Source of the DNA: Allohahella marinimesophila
Lineage (GTDB): Bacteria > Pseudomonadota > Gammaproteobacteria > Pseudomonadales > Oleiphilaceae
Reading direction: 5' to 3'
Assembly: GCF_039538005.1 (NCBI RefSeq)
Contig: NZ_BAABBO010000022.1
Coordinates: forward strand, 29,864 to 93,863
Length of the DNA: 64,000 nucleotides
The position numbers and the translations under genes were made by a program. This document shows positions 25,577 through 34,747 of this stretch, one piece after another. Positions within the stretch are counted from its first letter, which is position 1, and every line of letters begins with the position of its first letter. The notes below the pieces were generated by a model. It ran no database searches and was not told where the DNA came from. It was given only the letters and a program-made list of their open reading frames with translations.

Positions 25577-26292
25577 CGATCTGAACTCCTGTTCTGTAGC
25601 AGCGTGGTGGCGCTGAGCCTGGTCAGCAGATTGTTTCTGGCAGCGGAGATATGCCGGCGCATCAGCAACTCGGCAAGATCTGGATCGCGTTCGTCCAGCG
25701 CGTCCAGCACCCGCATATGCTCCTTCAGCGCCCGCTCGGGCCGGCCGCGAAGGGTGCTGAGCCGGTAGCGGTAGAGCCGCAGCAGATGGTACAGATCACC
25801 TGTCAGCTGTCGCGCAAGCTGCTCGTTCTTGCAGCCGGCAATAATGCGGTAGTGAAAATCGAAATCGCCTTCACGCTGATAATACTCCAGACCACCTTCG
25901 CGCCTGATGTCATCAGCATGTTGTTCGAGCAGTTCACGCAGGCTGCGAAGCTCTTCATCGGTCATTGCAATGGCCGCCAGACGGCAGGCCATGCCTTCGA
26001 GCGCCTCACGCACCAGGTAGAGCTCGTCCAGCTGCTGGGCGGAGAGTGAGATGATTCTGGCACCGGCATGTGGCCGACGCACGATCAGACCTCTGGCCTG
26101 CAGACGCTGCATGGCTTCTCGAACCGGCGCGCGACCGAGGGCGAAGCGAGTCATGAGGTCTGCCTCGCTCACCCGGGCGCCTGTTTCAATATCGCCACGA
26201 ATAATTGCGGTCTGCAGAAGATCAAAAGCCTGTTCGCCCAGGGTAGACTGACCACTCGTCTGCAACGGCTCTGATGGCTGAATTGAATACAA
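25573..26292 (-). CDS. GntR-family (FadR-type) regulator of the propionate operon
   Basis: The 239-residue regulator has an N-terminal winged helix (GDIETGARVSEADLMTRFALGRAPVREAMQRLQARGLIV) and an all-helical FCD ligand domain (EALEGMACRLAA, FDFHYRIIAGCKN, LKEHMRVLDALDERD). It is the first gene of the prp operon and very likely its repressor, equivalent to PrpQ-type regulators, responding to a methylcitrate-cycle intermediate (inference). The TTG start at 26290-26292 is supported by GGAGG with 6-base spacing and the coupling to prpB. A sequence resembling its putative operator (10 of 12 bases) overlaps this start codon. Confidence 0.88.
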   Translation of the reverse strand: MYSIQPSEPLQTSGQSTLGEQAFDLLQTAIIRGDIETGARVSEADLMTRFALGRAPVREAMQRLQARGLIVRRPHAGARIISLSAQQLDELYLVREALEGMACRLAAIAMTDEELRSLRELLEQHADDIRREGGLEYYQREGDFDFHYRIIAGCKNEQLARQLTGDLYHLLRLYRYRLSTLRGRPERALKEHMRVLDALDERDPDLAELLMRRHISAARNNLLTRLSATTLLQNRSSDR

Positions 26293-26293
26293 G
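26282..26293. promoter_or_regulatory. Second, imperfect copy of the prp operator overlapping the regulator start codon
   Basis: ATTGAATACAAG matches the upstream palindrome ATTGTATACAAT at 10 of 12 bases. Binding here could block transcription or translation initiation of the regulator. It may be chance, given its short length. Confidence 0.3.
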
Positions 26294-26354
26294 ATTCCTC
26301 CACAAACGCTATAATAAGGCGTTTATCGGTGACTTCTTCACGAAACGGACATGG

Positions 26355-26366
26355 ATTGTATACAAT
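26355..26366. promoter_or_regulatory. Palindromic operator candidate for the propionate regulator
   Basis: ATTGTATACAAT is a perfect 12-bp palindrome 63 bases before the regulator start. It fits the TnGT...ACnA pattern bound by FadR-type GntR proteins and resembles the operator type I recall for PrpQ regulators. Confidence 0.62.
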
Positions 26367-26492
26367 TCGAAGTCGTGATGGTAGCGCCACGGGGACATTT
26401 TATATATCAGATTTTCTCTCCCTCGGCAGGTCTAAACGCCTGACCTCGTCTAGACTTGATGTCATGACACTGACCATGCCGAAGATTCCCTC

Positions 26493-28683
26493 TTGCCTTT
26501 GATAGCGTCCCAAGGCTTTGGCCCATTGCGTTCCTGCTGCCGGAAGGACTTGTGCAGCCTGCCACTGTGGCTTCTCATCCTGACCAGCCTGGCGTTCGCG
26601 AGTGCCCAGGTGTCAGCCGACAACAGCGATGTTCAGCCGTCCGTAGTCGTCAATGAGCTTGATCTCATTCCAGGGTTGATGATGCTTCGGGACGCCAGTG
26701 CAAGTCTGCAGCTCGAGGAGGTTCTGGCGCCGGAGCTTCTGCAGCAGTGGCAGCCGATCGAAGACATTCCGAACCTGGGCCTCACCACTGATCACGTCTG
26801 GCTGGCCTTTGGGCTCGATTGGCCAGCAGGCGCTGCGGTCAGGCGCTGGCTACTGCAGATTCAGGCGCCCATGCTGGATCGTATCGATCTCTTCCGAATT
26901 CATCAGAATGGCGAAGGTCCTGCTTCGGAATGGCTCGACGATGAAGCGGTGAACGCGCAGCACAGCGTTGATGGCGGCAACCAGACCGCAGCCATATTGA
27001 GCGGTTCGCACGGCACCGCCACCCGCTTCGCTTTCTCCAAGGTCGAGTCGGAGCCAGCACCGCAACTACGATGGGACCTCTCCCAGGCCAGCGCCCTGCT
27101 CCAGCAGCCCGAGGCACTACAGATACGTCAGTACACCGTGGGTGCGAGCCTGCCTTTCGATTTGCGGATGGTGAGGGACAATAACTTCAGCTTTGTGTTA
27201 CTGCCCGAACAAGGCGCTACCGACTGGCTGGTGATGCGGGTGCAGAGCCGTCAAAGCATGCGGATACCGATGCGGCTAAGCTCAGAAAATCTCTATGTTG
27301 CCGACGTTGCCAGCACCAACCTTATTCAGGGCAGCTTTTACGGCCTGATGGCGATCATGATCGTCACCAGTATTGCCGTCTTTGGCGCTATCAAGGATCG
27401 GGCCTACATCTACTATAGCATCTTCGTATTTTCCACCGGCATGTTCCTGTTCATCGCCAAAGGCTATGCCTACCAGTTTATCTGGCCCGATAGTCCCGAG
27501 TGGAATCAGCGTGTTTTCGTGCTCGTGCTGATACTTGGCGCCGGCATCAGCGTCATGTTTACCCGCGCCTTCCTGCGTCTACCTGAGCATCTGCCAAGGT
27601 TCGATGTTGCGTTACGCGTGTTGGCCTGGCTCTGGGTACTGCTCGGAATTTACTGTCTGTTCGGCGATTACAGCTCTGCGCTGTTACTGGCGGGCATCAT
27701 ACTTCCACCCGGCGGAACCATGTTATTCGTCGCAGCGGTGGTGCAGATGCGCAAGGGCTATTTTGAGGCCATGTTCTACGTGGCGGGCTGGTCCGCCCTG
27801 ATCTCGGGCGCGGTGGGTGTTCATTCTGCTCGAGCTGGGTCTGATTCCGGCCAATGCCATGACACTTAACGCCTTCCAGGTCGGCATAGCCTTTGAAGTA
27901 TTCATCCTCTCCATCGGTCTCGCCTTCCGTCTGCAGACGCAGTGGCAGGCCCGCGCTGCCGCTGAGCGCGAGGCGCTGGGACGGCTTAACCAGTCGCAAC
28001 TCGAGACAATCGAAGCGCAGAAGCAGACCCGGGTCGAGCTCGAGCTGCATGTCCGTGAGCGCACTCAGGCACTTGAGCACACCATGGCCGAGCTGGCTGA
28101 TGCGAACCGTGAACTGAAGCTGCTGAGTACCACGGATGAACTGACGGGGCTGAGCAATCGTCGATCCATCAATGCCACCCTGCAGAGGGAATGGGGCCGG
28201 AGCGAACGCCAGGGCATGGCGCTGTCTGTTCTCTTGCTCGACCTTGATCACTTCAAGGCGGTAAATGACCAGTACGGGCACCCTTTCGGCGATCAGGCCC
28301 TTCGGGAAGTCGCGAAACTGTTAACCAGTGTGGTGCAGCGACCGACTGATCTTGTGGGCCGTTGGGGTGGCGAGGAATTCATCATCCTGTTAGCCGACAC
28401 CACTGCACAGTCTGCTGTCGCCGTAGCCGAGCGCATTCGCGAACTCGTAGCAAAGACAGTCATTAGCCATGAGGCGGTCAGCATCAACCTGAGCATGAGC
28501 ATTGGGGTGGCCGCCACGCTACCCGCCAATGTGCAAACCGGCTACCGGACTCCGGATCTGCTGGTGGACGCTGCTGATCGAGCGCTGTACCTGGCCAAGC
28601 AGAACGGCCGAAACCGCGTGGAACTCATGAACGAACATGAAGCTCCTGGCGTCAGTACTGATCTGGCTCGATCTCGAGACTGA
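26493..28683 (+). pseudogene. 7TM-DISM sensor diguanylate cyclase, interrupted by a one-base frameshift
   Basis: Two frames together encode one protein. The first (26493-27869, 458 residues) gives a signal peptide, a periplasmic DISMED2 sensor domain and most of a 7TM-DISM membrane domain. The second (from about 27817 to 28683) continues the last helix (FILLELGLIPANAMTLNAFQ), then a coiled coil and a GGDEF domain. That domain has DELTGLSNRR, active-site GGEEF and an inhibitory RPTD (RxxD) site five residues before it. Removing one G from GGG at 27815-27817 restores AVVFILLELG, matching relatives. It made cyclic di-GMP if intact. It could be a real inactivating mutation, a phase-variable state, or a sequencing error. 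The TTG start at 26493 is uncertain. Confidence 0.8.
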
Positions 28684-29713
28684 GACCAAACTGCCTCGCA
28701 ATGTCCGCCTGTATGCTACTGGCGAAGGCCAGCACCGCCTCACCATTTCGATGCCCAGGATTAACCAGCACCAGGGCCTGTCGATCATGTAGCCCGACAC
28801 CGTCAGACACACGCCCCTTATGGCCGGCCTGATCAATCATCCAGCCGGCGGCGAGCTTTACCTGGCCGTTTGCCAGTGGGAAGGCAACGATATCGGGCCA
28901 CTGCCGCTGCAGCTGCTCGAAGCTGGCGCTATCCACTACAGGATTCTTGAAGAAGCTGCCGGCATTTGGCTTGATGGCTGGATCCGGAAGCTTGTGCCGC
29001 CTGAGCGCGGCCACTACGCAGGCAAGGCGACGGGCCTCATCGGTGATGGCCAGTTCAGCTTCGCTCAGCCACTCCACCTGAGCTTGCCAGGCCCTTGCCA
29101 GTTCCGGGTAATCCAGGTTGAGCCTGGCGGATTCTCTCAGTTGCAGATGCAGCCTTACGACCACCCACTCTCGACCTTCGGTAGTCTTGAAGTAACTGTC
29201 CCGATAGGCGAAGCCACAGGCCTCTGCAGAAAATTCCTGGATTTTGCCGGTATGCCGATGGACGGCGCTTACCGCAACAATAAATTCCCCGACCTCAACG
29301 CCATAGGCGCCTATATTCTGTATCGGGGCGGCACCGCAACTGCCGGGAATGAGCGCCAGGTTTTCCAGTCCATAGCAGCCGTGTGCAAGCGTCGTCTGCA
29401 CGAAGGCGTGCCAGTTTTCGCCAGCCGCCACCTGTACACGGCCGCGTTCACCAAACTCGATACCTGTCATCTGAAGATGAACGACAGCTGGGTACCGTGC
29501 CTGTGTGAGTACCACATTGCTACCACCGCCAAGGATTAGCGGATTATCGTATCCAGCAGCGCTGAAGGTCGCCAGGCTGTCGCGAAGCTGGTCCAGCGAG
29601 ACAACCTGACAGAAACGCTCAGCCACTGCCGGAATGGCGAGGGTATTGAAGCATTCGAGGTCGACTTCAGACTGCCAGCCCTCGATGGCGTCAGGATCTT
29701 TCTGCGAGGGCAT
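28652..29713 (-). CDS. murB: UDP-N-acetylenolpyruvoylglucosamine reductase
   Basis: The start is placed at the ATG at 29711-29713 (MPSQKDPDAIEGW), giving 353 residues; an upstream in-frame ATG lies deep in the preceding gene. The type I MurB signature is present: FNTLAIPA, the FAD-binding LILGGGSNVVLT, LIPGSCGAAPIQNIGAYG, AYRDSYFK, the proton-donor Ser region KPNAGSFFKNP, and Glu-containing C-terminal residues. It uses NADPH to make UDP-N-acetylmuramate for peptidoglycan. It overlaps the phosphatase gene upstream by 23 bases, and its 3' end converges with the diguanylate cyclase frame by 32 bases. Confidence 0.93.
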   Translation of the reverse strand: MPSQKDPDAIEGWQSEVDLECFNTLAIPAVAERFCQVVSLDQLRDSLATFSAAGYDNPLILGGGSNVVLTQARYPAVVHLQMTGIEFGERGRVQVAAGENWHAFVQTTLAHGCYGLENLALIPGSCGAAPIQNIGAYGVEVGEFIVAVSAVHRHTGKIQEFSAEACGFAYRDSYFKTTEGREWVVVRLHLQLRESARLNLDYPELARAWQAQVEWLSEAELAITDEARRLACVVAALRRHKLPDPAIKPNAGSFFKNPVVDSASFEQLQRQWPDIVAFPLANGQVKLAAGWMIDQAGHKGRVSDGVGLHDRQALVLVNPGHRNGEAVLAFASSIQADIARQFGLSLEIEPDQY

Positions 29714-30182
29714 TGCGTCTGACTTCGAGCCTCTCCAGTAAACCAGCGCAGGCATCTTCAAGGCTGTCGAGCATGCGATCGAAACCATGATCGTCGCCAT
29801 AATATGGATCGTCAATAGCGCGAATGTCAGGATTCCTGGCGTAGTCAGAGAGCTTTGAGATCTTGCCGAGGCTCTGGCTGGGACACAGGTTCATGACGTC
29901 TTCGAAGTTCTGGTTATCCATGACAACGATGGCGTCAAAGGCCTGAAAGTCTTCGGGGGCAAGCTGTCTTGCGCGAAGTGACGACAGGTCGAGATTGCGT
30001 TTACCAGCGGCTTCGACCGCCCGGGGGTCGGGCGCCTTGCCGACGTGCCAGTCACCCGTGCCGGCCGAGTCGAGCCTATAGTGTCGCTCGAGATCATGCT
30101 CCGCGATGAGCCCACGAAACACGGCTTCGGCCGAGGGGGACCTGCAGATGTTACCGAGGCAAACGAACAGTATCTTCATCAT
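29691..30182 (-). CDS. Low-molecular-weight protein tyrosine phosphatase
   Basis: The 163-residue cytoplasmic phosphatase has the P-loop CLGNICRS (Cys8, Arg14) at the N-terminus and the general-acid loop DDPYYGDD near residue 126. Length is typical. It probably dephosphorylates a tyrosine kinase or small substrates; the target cannot be deduced. The kinase-like protein in the exopolysaccharide operon lacks catalytic residues and a tyrosine tail, so it is not an obvious partner. The ATG overlaps the kdsB stop as ATGA. In Pseudomonas the same gene sits between kdsB and murB. Confidence 0.9.
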   Translation of the reverse strand: MMKILFVCLGNICRSPSAEAVFRGLIAEHDLERHYRLDSAGTGDWHVGKAPDPRAVEAAGKRNLDLSSLRARQLAPEDFQAFDAIVVMDNQNFEDVMNLCPSQSLGKISKLSDYARNPDIRAIDDPYYGDDHGFDRMLDSLEDACAGLLERLEVRRNALAERS

Positions 30183-30949
30183 TCTGACGGCACTCCTGAA
30201 GGCTGCTTGAGCAACTGGAGCACGTGGTCGACATCGGCCTGGGTGTCTATCCCCGGGCCGAGCGTCTGGTGAGTGACGTCCACTCTGATGCGCGCACCGT
30301 GCCAGAGCGCACGGAGCTGCTCGAGCGCTTCGACATCTTCGATTTCAGTTCGCGTCCAGTTAACGTATTCGCGTAGAAAGCTGGCCCGGTAGCCATAGAT
30401 GCCGAGGTGCCTCAGCCCGTAGGCGGCGCCATCTGCGGGGGCAGCGCCGTCTCTGCGAAAGGGGATTGGTGCGCGGGAAAAGTAGAGTGCCCTGCCCTCG
30501 CCATCCAGCACGACCTTGACCGCGTTCGGATTTTCGAATTCGGCCTGGGTCGAAATGGGTGTGGCCAGTGTGGACATCTGAGTCCGCTCGTCGTGCAGCA
30601 GCACGGCAGCGACATCATCGATCAGACCAGGTGGCAGCATGGGCTCATCGCCCTGAACGTTGACGACACAGTCCTCTGGCGCAAGTTCGAGCAAGTCGAC
30701 GCATTCAGCCAGGCGCTCTGATCCCGAGCCGTGTTCTGCACTGGTCATGAGCACGTTGCCGCCGAAGGCTGATACGGCTTCAGCCACCTGCACGCTATCG
30801 GTCGCTACATAGACCGTCGTCGCACTACTGGCAGTTGCCTGCTCGTATACGCGCTGAATCATGCTCTTGCCAGCGAGGTCGATGAGCGGTTTGCCCGGGA
30901 GTCTTGTACTGGCAAAGCGCGCAGGAATGATAACGATGAACCCAGGCAT
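30179..30949 (-). CDS. kdsB: 3-deoxy-manno-octulosonate cytidylyltransferase
   Basis: The 256-residue enzyme activates Kdo as CMP-Kdo for lipopolysaccharide core synthesis. The N-terminal nucleotide-binding motif IIPARFASTRLPGKPLIDLAG, VNVQGDEPMLPP, and the downstream YFSRAPIPF and GIYGYRASFL segments are diagnostic. It overlaps the Trm112-like gene upstream as TGATG and the phosphatase downstream as ATGA, so the lpxK-Trm112-kdsB-phosphatase-murB run is one operon. Confidence 0.95.
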   Translation of the reverse strand: MPGFIVIIPARFASTRLPGKPLIDLAGKSMIQRVYEQATASSATTVYVATDSVQVAEAVSAFGGNVLMTSAEHGSGSERLAECVDLLELAPEDCVVNVQGDEPMLPPGLIDDVAAVLLHDERTQMSTLATPISTQAEFENPNAVKVVLDGEGRALYFSRAPIPFRRDGAAPADGAAYGLRHLGIYGYRASFLREYVNWTRTEIEDVEALEQLRALWHGARIRVDVTHQTLGPGIDTQADVDHVLQLLKQPSGVPSE

Positions 30950-31131
30950 CAGGACAGGCGCTCGTCAGTCGTGAGGGTTCGAGCCTCGCTTTCGAGCATG
31001 ACGGGTACGCCATCCCGAATTGGAAAGGCCAGGCCATCAGGTCGGCAGATGAGCTCCTGCTTTTCACGGTCGAACCTGAGATCGCCTTTGCACAGGGGGC
31101 AGGCGAGAATACTGAGTAATTTCTTATCCAC
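30949..31131 (-). CDS. Trm112-like small zinc-ribbon-type protein (YcaR family)
   Basis: The 60-residue protein starts MDKKLLSILACPLCKGDL with a CPLC pair and continues ICRPDGLAFPIRDGVPVML, as in E. coli YcaR, which lies in the same place between lpxK and kdsB. The second zinc pair of true Trm112 is reduced to a single Cys. Eukaryotic Trm112 activates methyltransferases; the bacterial role is unclear. It starts with GTG, with GGAG about 10 bases upstream. Confidence 0.88.
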   Translation of the reverse strand: MDKKLLSILACPLCKGDLRFDREKQELICRPDGLAFPIRDGVPVMLESEARTLTTDERLS

Positions 31132-31198
31132 GATTGTCGAACTCCGTTTATCGATGCCGGTGACAGCGCTTCAATGCGCTGCATAAATATCCCCTACT

Positions 31199-32380
31199 TT
31201 ACCGCATATCTGGCTTCGCGACACCGAGTAGATCGTGCAGGATCTGCTGATAGAGCCCCTCGGGAAGAATTGCGCTGACACCGAGAACCCAGAACTGCTG
31301 ACTTCTGTCAGCCAGGAGCGCCCTGCACTTCACCGCATCCTTCTCGGTCATGACGACTGGGCCCTGTAGATCGCTGAAGTCTGCAGCCTGGAAGTCATGG
31401 TGATCCGGAAAGGGACACTCGACGACCTTGTAGCCGAGGGCTCTGAGCGTATCGAAGAAGCGGGATGGATTGCCAATGCCGGCTACTGCTGTAATGGATT
31501 CGCCGGGCTGGGGCGGGGCAAGCTGGCGCTCTCCGGGGCTGCCAAGGTCCGCAGAAGAGGGTTCAGCTTCGTGACCAAGGAGAGGTCTCAGGCGCTCCGT
31601 GGCCAGCGTCATGGGCCAGCAGCGGCCGGCGAGCGTTGTGGCCGTGTTAGATGCGGTCAGACCAGGCAGTGTTTCTGACCGCCCTCTGCGCTCGGCGTCG
31701 GCAACAGCCTGGCCCTCGCTGTGCTGCTTGCTTGCGGTCTGCTTGATGGCGCCCTCATTAACGATGATGGCGTCGATATCCCTCAGTCTGGACGGCGGCT
31801 CTCTCAGCGGACCTGCCGGTAGGCAATGGCCGTTGCCGAGGCCACGTTTCGCATCGATAACCACGAGCTCGAAGTCACGGGACAAGGCATAATGCTGCAA
31901 GCCATCGTCGCTGATGACGAGATCGCAGTGGTGGGCGTGCAGCAATGCCTGGCGGGCCCGTGGGCGATCAGGATCGACGTAGACGGGCGCGCCGGTGGCA
32001 TGATGAATCAGCAGCGGCTCGTCGCCGACTATCGATGCGTCGGGATACTGTCCCACACCAAGTGGATAACCTGCACCACCTTGCGGCTCACTGCCATAAC
32101 CACGACTGATCACCCCGATGCGGAAGCCGTCAGTCTGCAAGCGCCTGATGAGCGCAATGACGAGGGGGGTCTTTCCGGTACCGCCCACCGAAAGATTGCC
32201 CACGATGAGCGTTGGCACAGGCGACGCGGCAGCTTGCCGGGCCAGCCCTCGCCGCCGCTGAGCAGCAACAGCCGTAAACAGCCAGGAGAGTGGCAGCAGG
32301 AGCAGGAGGGCCAGGCCTTGCAGTACGGTGAGCCGCTCACCCGCTGCCGGATACCAGAGCCGCTCCAGCCAGTTCGTCAC
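31199..32380 (-). CDS. lpxK: Tetraacyldisaccharide 4'-kinase
   Basis: The 393-residue inner-membrane-associated kinase phosphorylates the lipid A precursor at the 4' position. It has an N-terminal membrane helix (LALLLLLPLSWLFTAVAA), the P-loop IVGNLSVGGTGKTPLV, GVISRGYGS, VISDDGLQHY and MTEKDAVKCRALL. It is longer than E. coli LpxK (328) because of an insertion around residues 215-275 rich in Ala, Glu and Ser. It uses a GTG start 8 bases after the msbA stop, without a strong ribosome site, suggesting translational coupling. Confidence 0.94.
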   Translation of the reverse strand: MTNWLERLWYPAAGERLTVLQGLALLLLLPLSWLFTAVAAQRRRGLARQAAASPVPTLIVGNLSVGGTGKTPLVIALIRRLQTDGFRIGVISRGYGSEPQGGAGYPLGVGQYPDASIVGDEPLLIHHATGAPVYVDPDRPRARQALLHAHHCDLVISDDGLQHYALSRDFELVVIDAKRGLGNGHCLPAGPLREPPSRLRDIDAIIVNEGAIKQTASKQHSEGQAVADAERRGRSETLPGLTASNTATTLAGRCWPMTLATERLRPLLGHEAEPSSADLGSPGERQLAPPQPGESITAVAGIGNPSRFFDTLRALGYKVVECPFPDHHDFQAADFSDLQGPVVMTEKDAVKCRALLADRSQQFWVLGVSAILPEGLYQQILHDLLGVAKPDMR

Positions 32381-32387
32381 CAGGCGC

Positions 32388-34280
32388 TCATTCGAAGTCG
32401 TCAGGCGCCTGATCAGGCCCCTGAGTGGTCCGTGGCGCTTCCTCGCCAGTGATATCGATCGGCCGATCGTTCACCTGCTGGCTGTGCAAGAGAGCGTAGG
32501 CGCTCTGCTTCGCCAGCAGCTCGTCATGTGTACCCTGTTCGACGATACGGCCTTCGCTCATGACCACGATGAGATCGGCTTGCTCGATTGTGGACAGGCG
32601 ATGGGCTATCAGAATGACCGTTCGGCCCTTCATCAAGCGTTCCAGGGCATCCTGAATAGCCCTCTCCGACACGGTGTCCAGCGCGGAGGTGGCCTCATCG
32701 AGAATCAGTACCGGGGCGTTCTTCAGCAATGCGCGTGCGATCGCAAGACGCTGGCGCTGTCCGCCGGACAGGCGCTTGCCATTATCCCCCAGGCTGGTAT
32801 CGAAGCCATCAGGCAATGCTTCGATGAACTCGAGGGCGTTGGCGTCTTTCGCGGCCTGCCGCACAGCTTCTCGGGATACATCGCCGAGATCACCATAAGC
32901 GATGTTGTTGTGAACCGTGTCGTTGAACAGAATCGTCTGCTGCGACACCAGCGCGATCTGCTGGCGCAGGCTGTGCAATGTGTAGTCCTGCAGCGGAATA
33001 TCATCGAGCAGGATCTGCCCCGGTTCGCAATCGTAGAACCGCGGGAGCAGGCTGCTGAGTGTTGACTTGCCACTTCCCGAAGTGCCGACCAAGGCTATGG
33101 TCTGACCCGCCTTGATGGACAGTGTGATATCGTCCAGAACGGCCGTCTCCTGTCCAGGGTAAGTGAAGGTGAGATGATTGATTTCGATATCACCTCGGAC
33201 ACGCTCGGCGACGTGGGTACCAGTGTCGGCTTCGCGCGGCTCATCAATCAGCATGAACACATCCTGGGCAGCAGAGATACCGCGCTGGATCACGGCATTC
33301 ACACTGGTCAGCTGCCGGACCGGTTTGGCACAGGTCACGGCTGCCGTCAGAAAGGCTACAATCGCGCCTGTAGACATATCCCGCAAAATGGCGGGATCAA
33401 GTACGACCCAGACGAGAACCGCAATGCAGAGTGAGATGATGATCTGAATAACCGGCGTTGATACCGCCTGCGTCAGGGCCATCTTCAGCGACTGTCGAAC
33501 GTTATTCTTGCTCACCTTGGTGAAACGGGCCACTTCACGGTCTTCGCCACCAAAGGTCCGCACCACCTGGTAGCCACCAATCAACTCGCCAGTGACATGA
33601 TTCACATCGCCCATCGACAGCTGGATCTGTTTGCTCAGCTTGTGGAAGCGTCGGGTCACCACACGGATAACGACGGCGATGATCGGCCCGGCAATCAGGA
33701 AAATGAGGGTGAGACGCCAGTTTTCATAGAGCATGTAAGCCAGCAGGCCCACGATGGTCAGGCCTTCGCGCAAGATCAGCGTCACCGCATTGGTGGCGGC
33801 GAAGGTCACCTGCTCGATGTTATAGGTAAACTTGGCCAGCAGATGGCCCGAGCTGTTGCGGTCAAAGAAGGTCGCGGGCAGACGAATGAGGTTCTGGAAC
33901 AGCTTCTGCCGCATGTCATGCACGATACCGCGGGACACATTGGCCATGAAGTACTGACCCATAAATGCGCCGAGCCCCCGAAGCATGAACAGCGCGACGA
34001 TAAGTCCGGCTACCAGCACGCGATTGGCTTCGGTTGGATTCTCGATGCTGTTGATGATGTATTTGAGGCCCGGTGCCATGAGGGCACTGGCGGTCGCATA
34101 GATCACGTTGCCAACGATCGCGAGTATGAACCACTTCTTCAGGGTCTTGACGTAACCAAGGATGCGCCGGTAGACCTGCCAGCTCGGATACTCTTCCGCC
34201 TCCGATGACAGGCCTTCCAGATTACTTTGTCTATCGGCCACTGCAGGCCTTCTTACCCAAGCCTGCCCTGGTGCAAACAT
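32388..34280 (-). CDS. msbA: Lipid A/phospholipid flippase ABC transporter
   Basis: The 630-residue half-transporter has six membrane helices in residues about 45-330 and a C-terminal ATPase: Walker A VGTSGSGKST, Q-loop VSQQTILFNDTV, signature LSGGQRQRLAIARALL, Walker B VLILDEATSALD and H-loop AHRLST. It flips lipid A-core across the inner membrane. The roughly 30-residue N-terminal and 30-residue C-terminal extensions are longer than in E. coli (582). It lies between exbD and lpxK, as in the E. coli msbA-lpxK pair. Confidence 0.93.
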   Translation of the reverse strand: MFAPGQAWVRRPAVADRQSNLEGLSSEAEEYPSWQVYRRILGYVKTLKKWFILAIVGNVIYATASALMAPGLKYIINSIENPTEANRVLVAGLIVALFMLRGLGAFMGQYFMANVSRGIVHDMRQKLFQNLIRLPATFFDRNSSGHLLAKFTYNIEQVTFAATNAVTLILREGLTIVGLLAYMLYENWRLTLIFLIAGPIIAVVIRVVTRRFHKLSKQIQLSMGDVNHVTGELIGGYQVVRTFGGEDREVARFTKVSKNNVRQSLKMALTQAVSTPVIQIIISLCIAVLVWVVLDPAILRDMSTGAIVAFLTAAVTCAKPVRQLTSVNAVIQRGISAAQDVFMLIDEPREADTGTHVAERVRGDIEINHLTFTYPGQETAVLDDITLSIKAGQTIALVGTSGSGKSTLSSLLPRFYDCEPGQILLDDIPLQDYTLHSLRQQIALVSQQTILFNDTVHNNIAYGDLGDVSREAVRQAAKDANALEFIEALPDGFDTSLGDNGKRLSGGQRQRLAIARALLKNAPVLILDEATSALDTVSERAIQDALERLMKGRTVILIAHRLSTIEQADLIVVMSEGRIVEQGTHDELLAKQSAYALLHSQQVNDRPIDITGEEAPRTTQGPDQAPDDFE

Positions 34281-34288
34281 TGCCGGGC

Positions 34289-34747
34289 TTACTGCGCATC
34301 AGCGCCGCCATCAGCTTCGTTGTCACCATCACCAGCGGCCTGAGCTTCAGTCGTGATACTCAACCTGGTAAAGCCAATTTGACCGGCTGCATCCATCGCC
34401 CTCACCACGAATTCATGTGGCGTTTGAGCATCTGCGGTAATGATGAATGGCAAGGTCGAATCACCCTCCGACAGCTGTTCGATGGCGCGCTTGAGTGTGA
34501 TGAGCTGGCTGTTGACCAGGAGACGTTCGTTCACGCGGTATTTACCCTGAGGATCGATAACGACCTCGAGCTGTGTGCTCTCGGCGGCTACAGGGTCACT
34601 CGAGGCTTTTGGGAGATCGATCTGCAGGCGCGATTCCTTGGTGAAAGTCGTCGATACCATGAAAAAGATCAGCAGCAGAAAGACGATATCGATCAGTGGC
34701 GTGAGGTTGACCGACAGTTCTTCCTTGTGTTGACGCTTGAACTTCAC
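34289..34747 (-). CDS. exbD: ExbD/TolR-family energy-transduction protein
   Basis: The 152-residue protein has one N-terminal membrane helix starting LSVNLTPLIDIVFLLLIFFM, with the essential Asp of the TPLID motif, and a periplasmic domain. With ExbB it converts proton-motive force into mechanical work for TonB- or Tol-type systems. The GTG start overlaps the exbB stop as GTGA. The client protein is not encoded nearby; its place beside msbA and lpxK suggests an envelope function. Confidence 0.9.
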   Translation of the reverse strand: MKFKRQHKEELSVNLTPLIDIVFLLLIFFMVSTTFTKESRLQIDLPKASSDPVAAESTQLEVVIDPQGKYRVNERLLVNSQLITLKRAIEQLSEGDSTLPFIITADAQTPHEFVVRAMDAAGQIGFTRLSITTEAQAAGDGDNEADGGADAQ

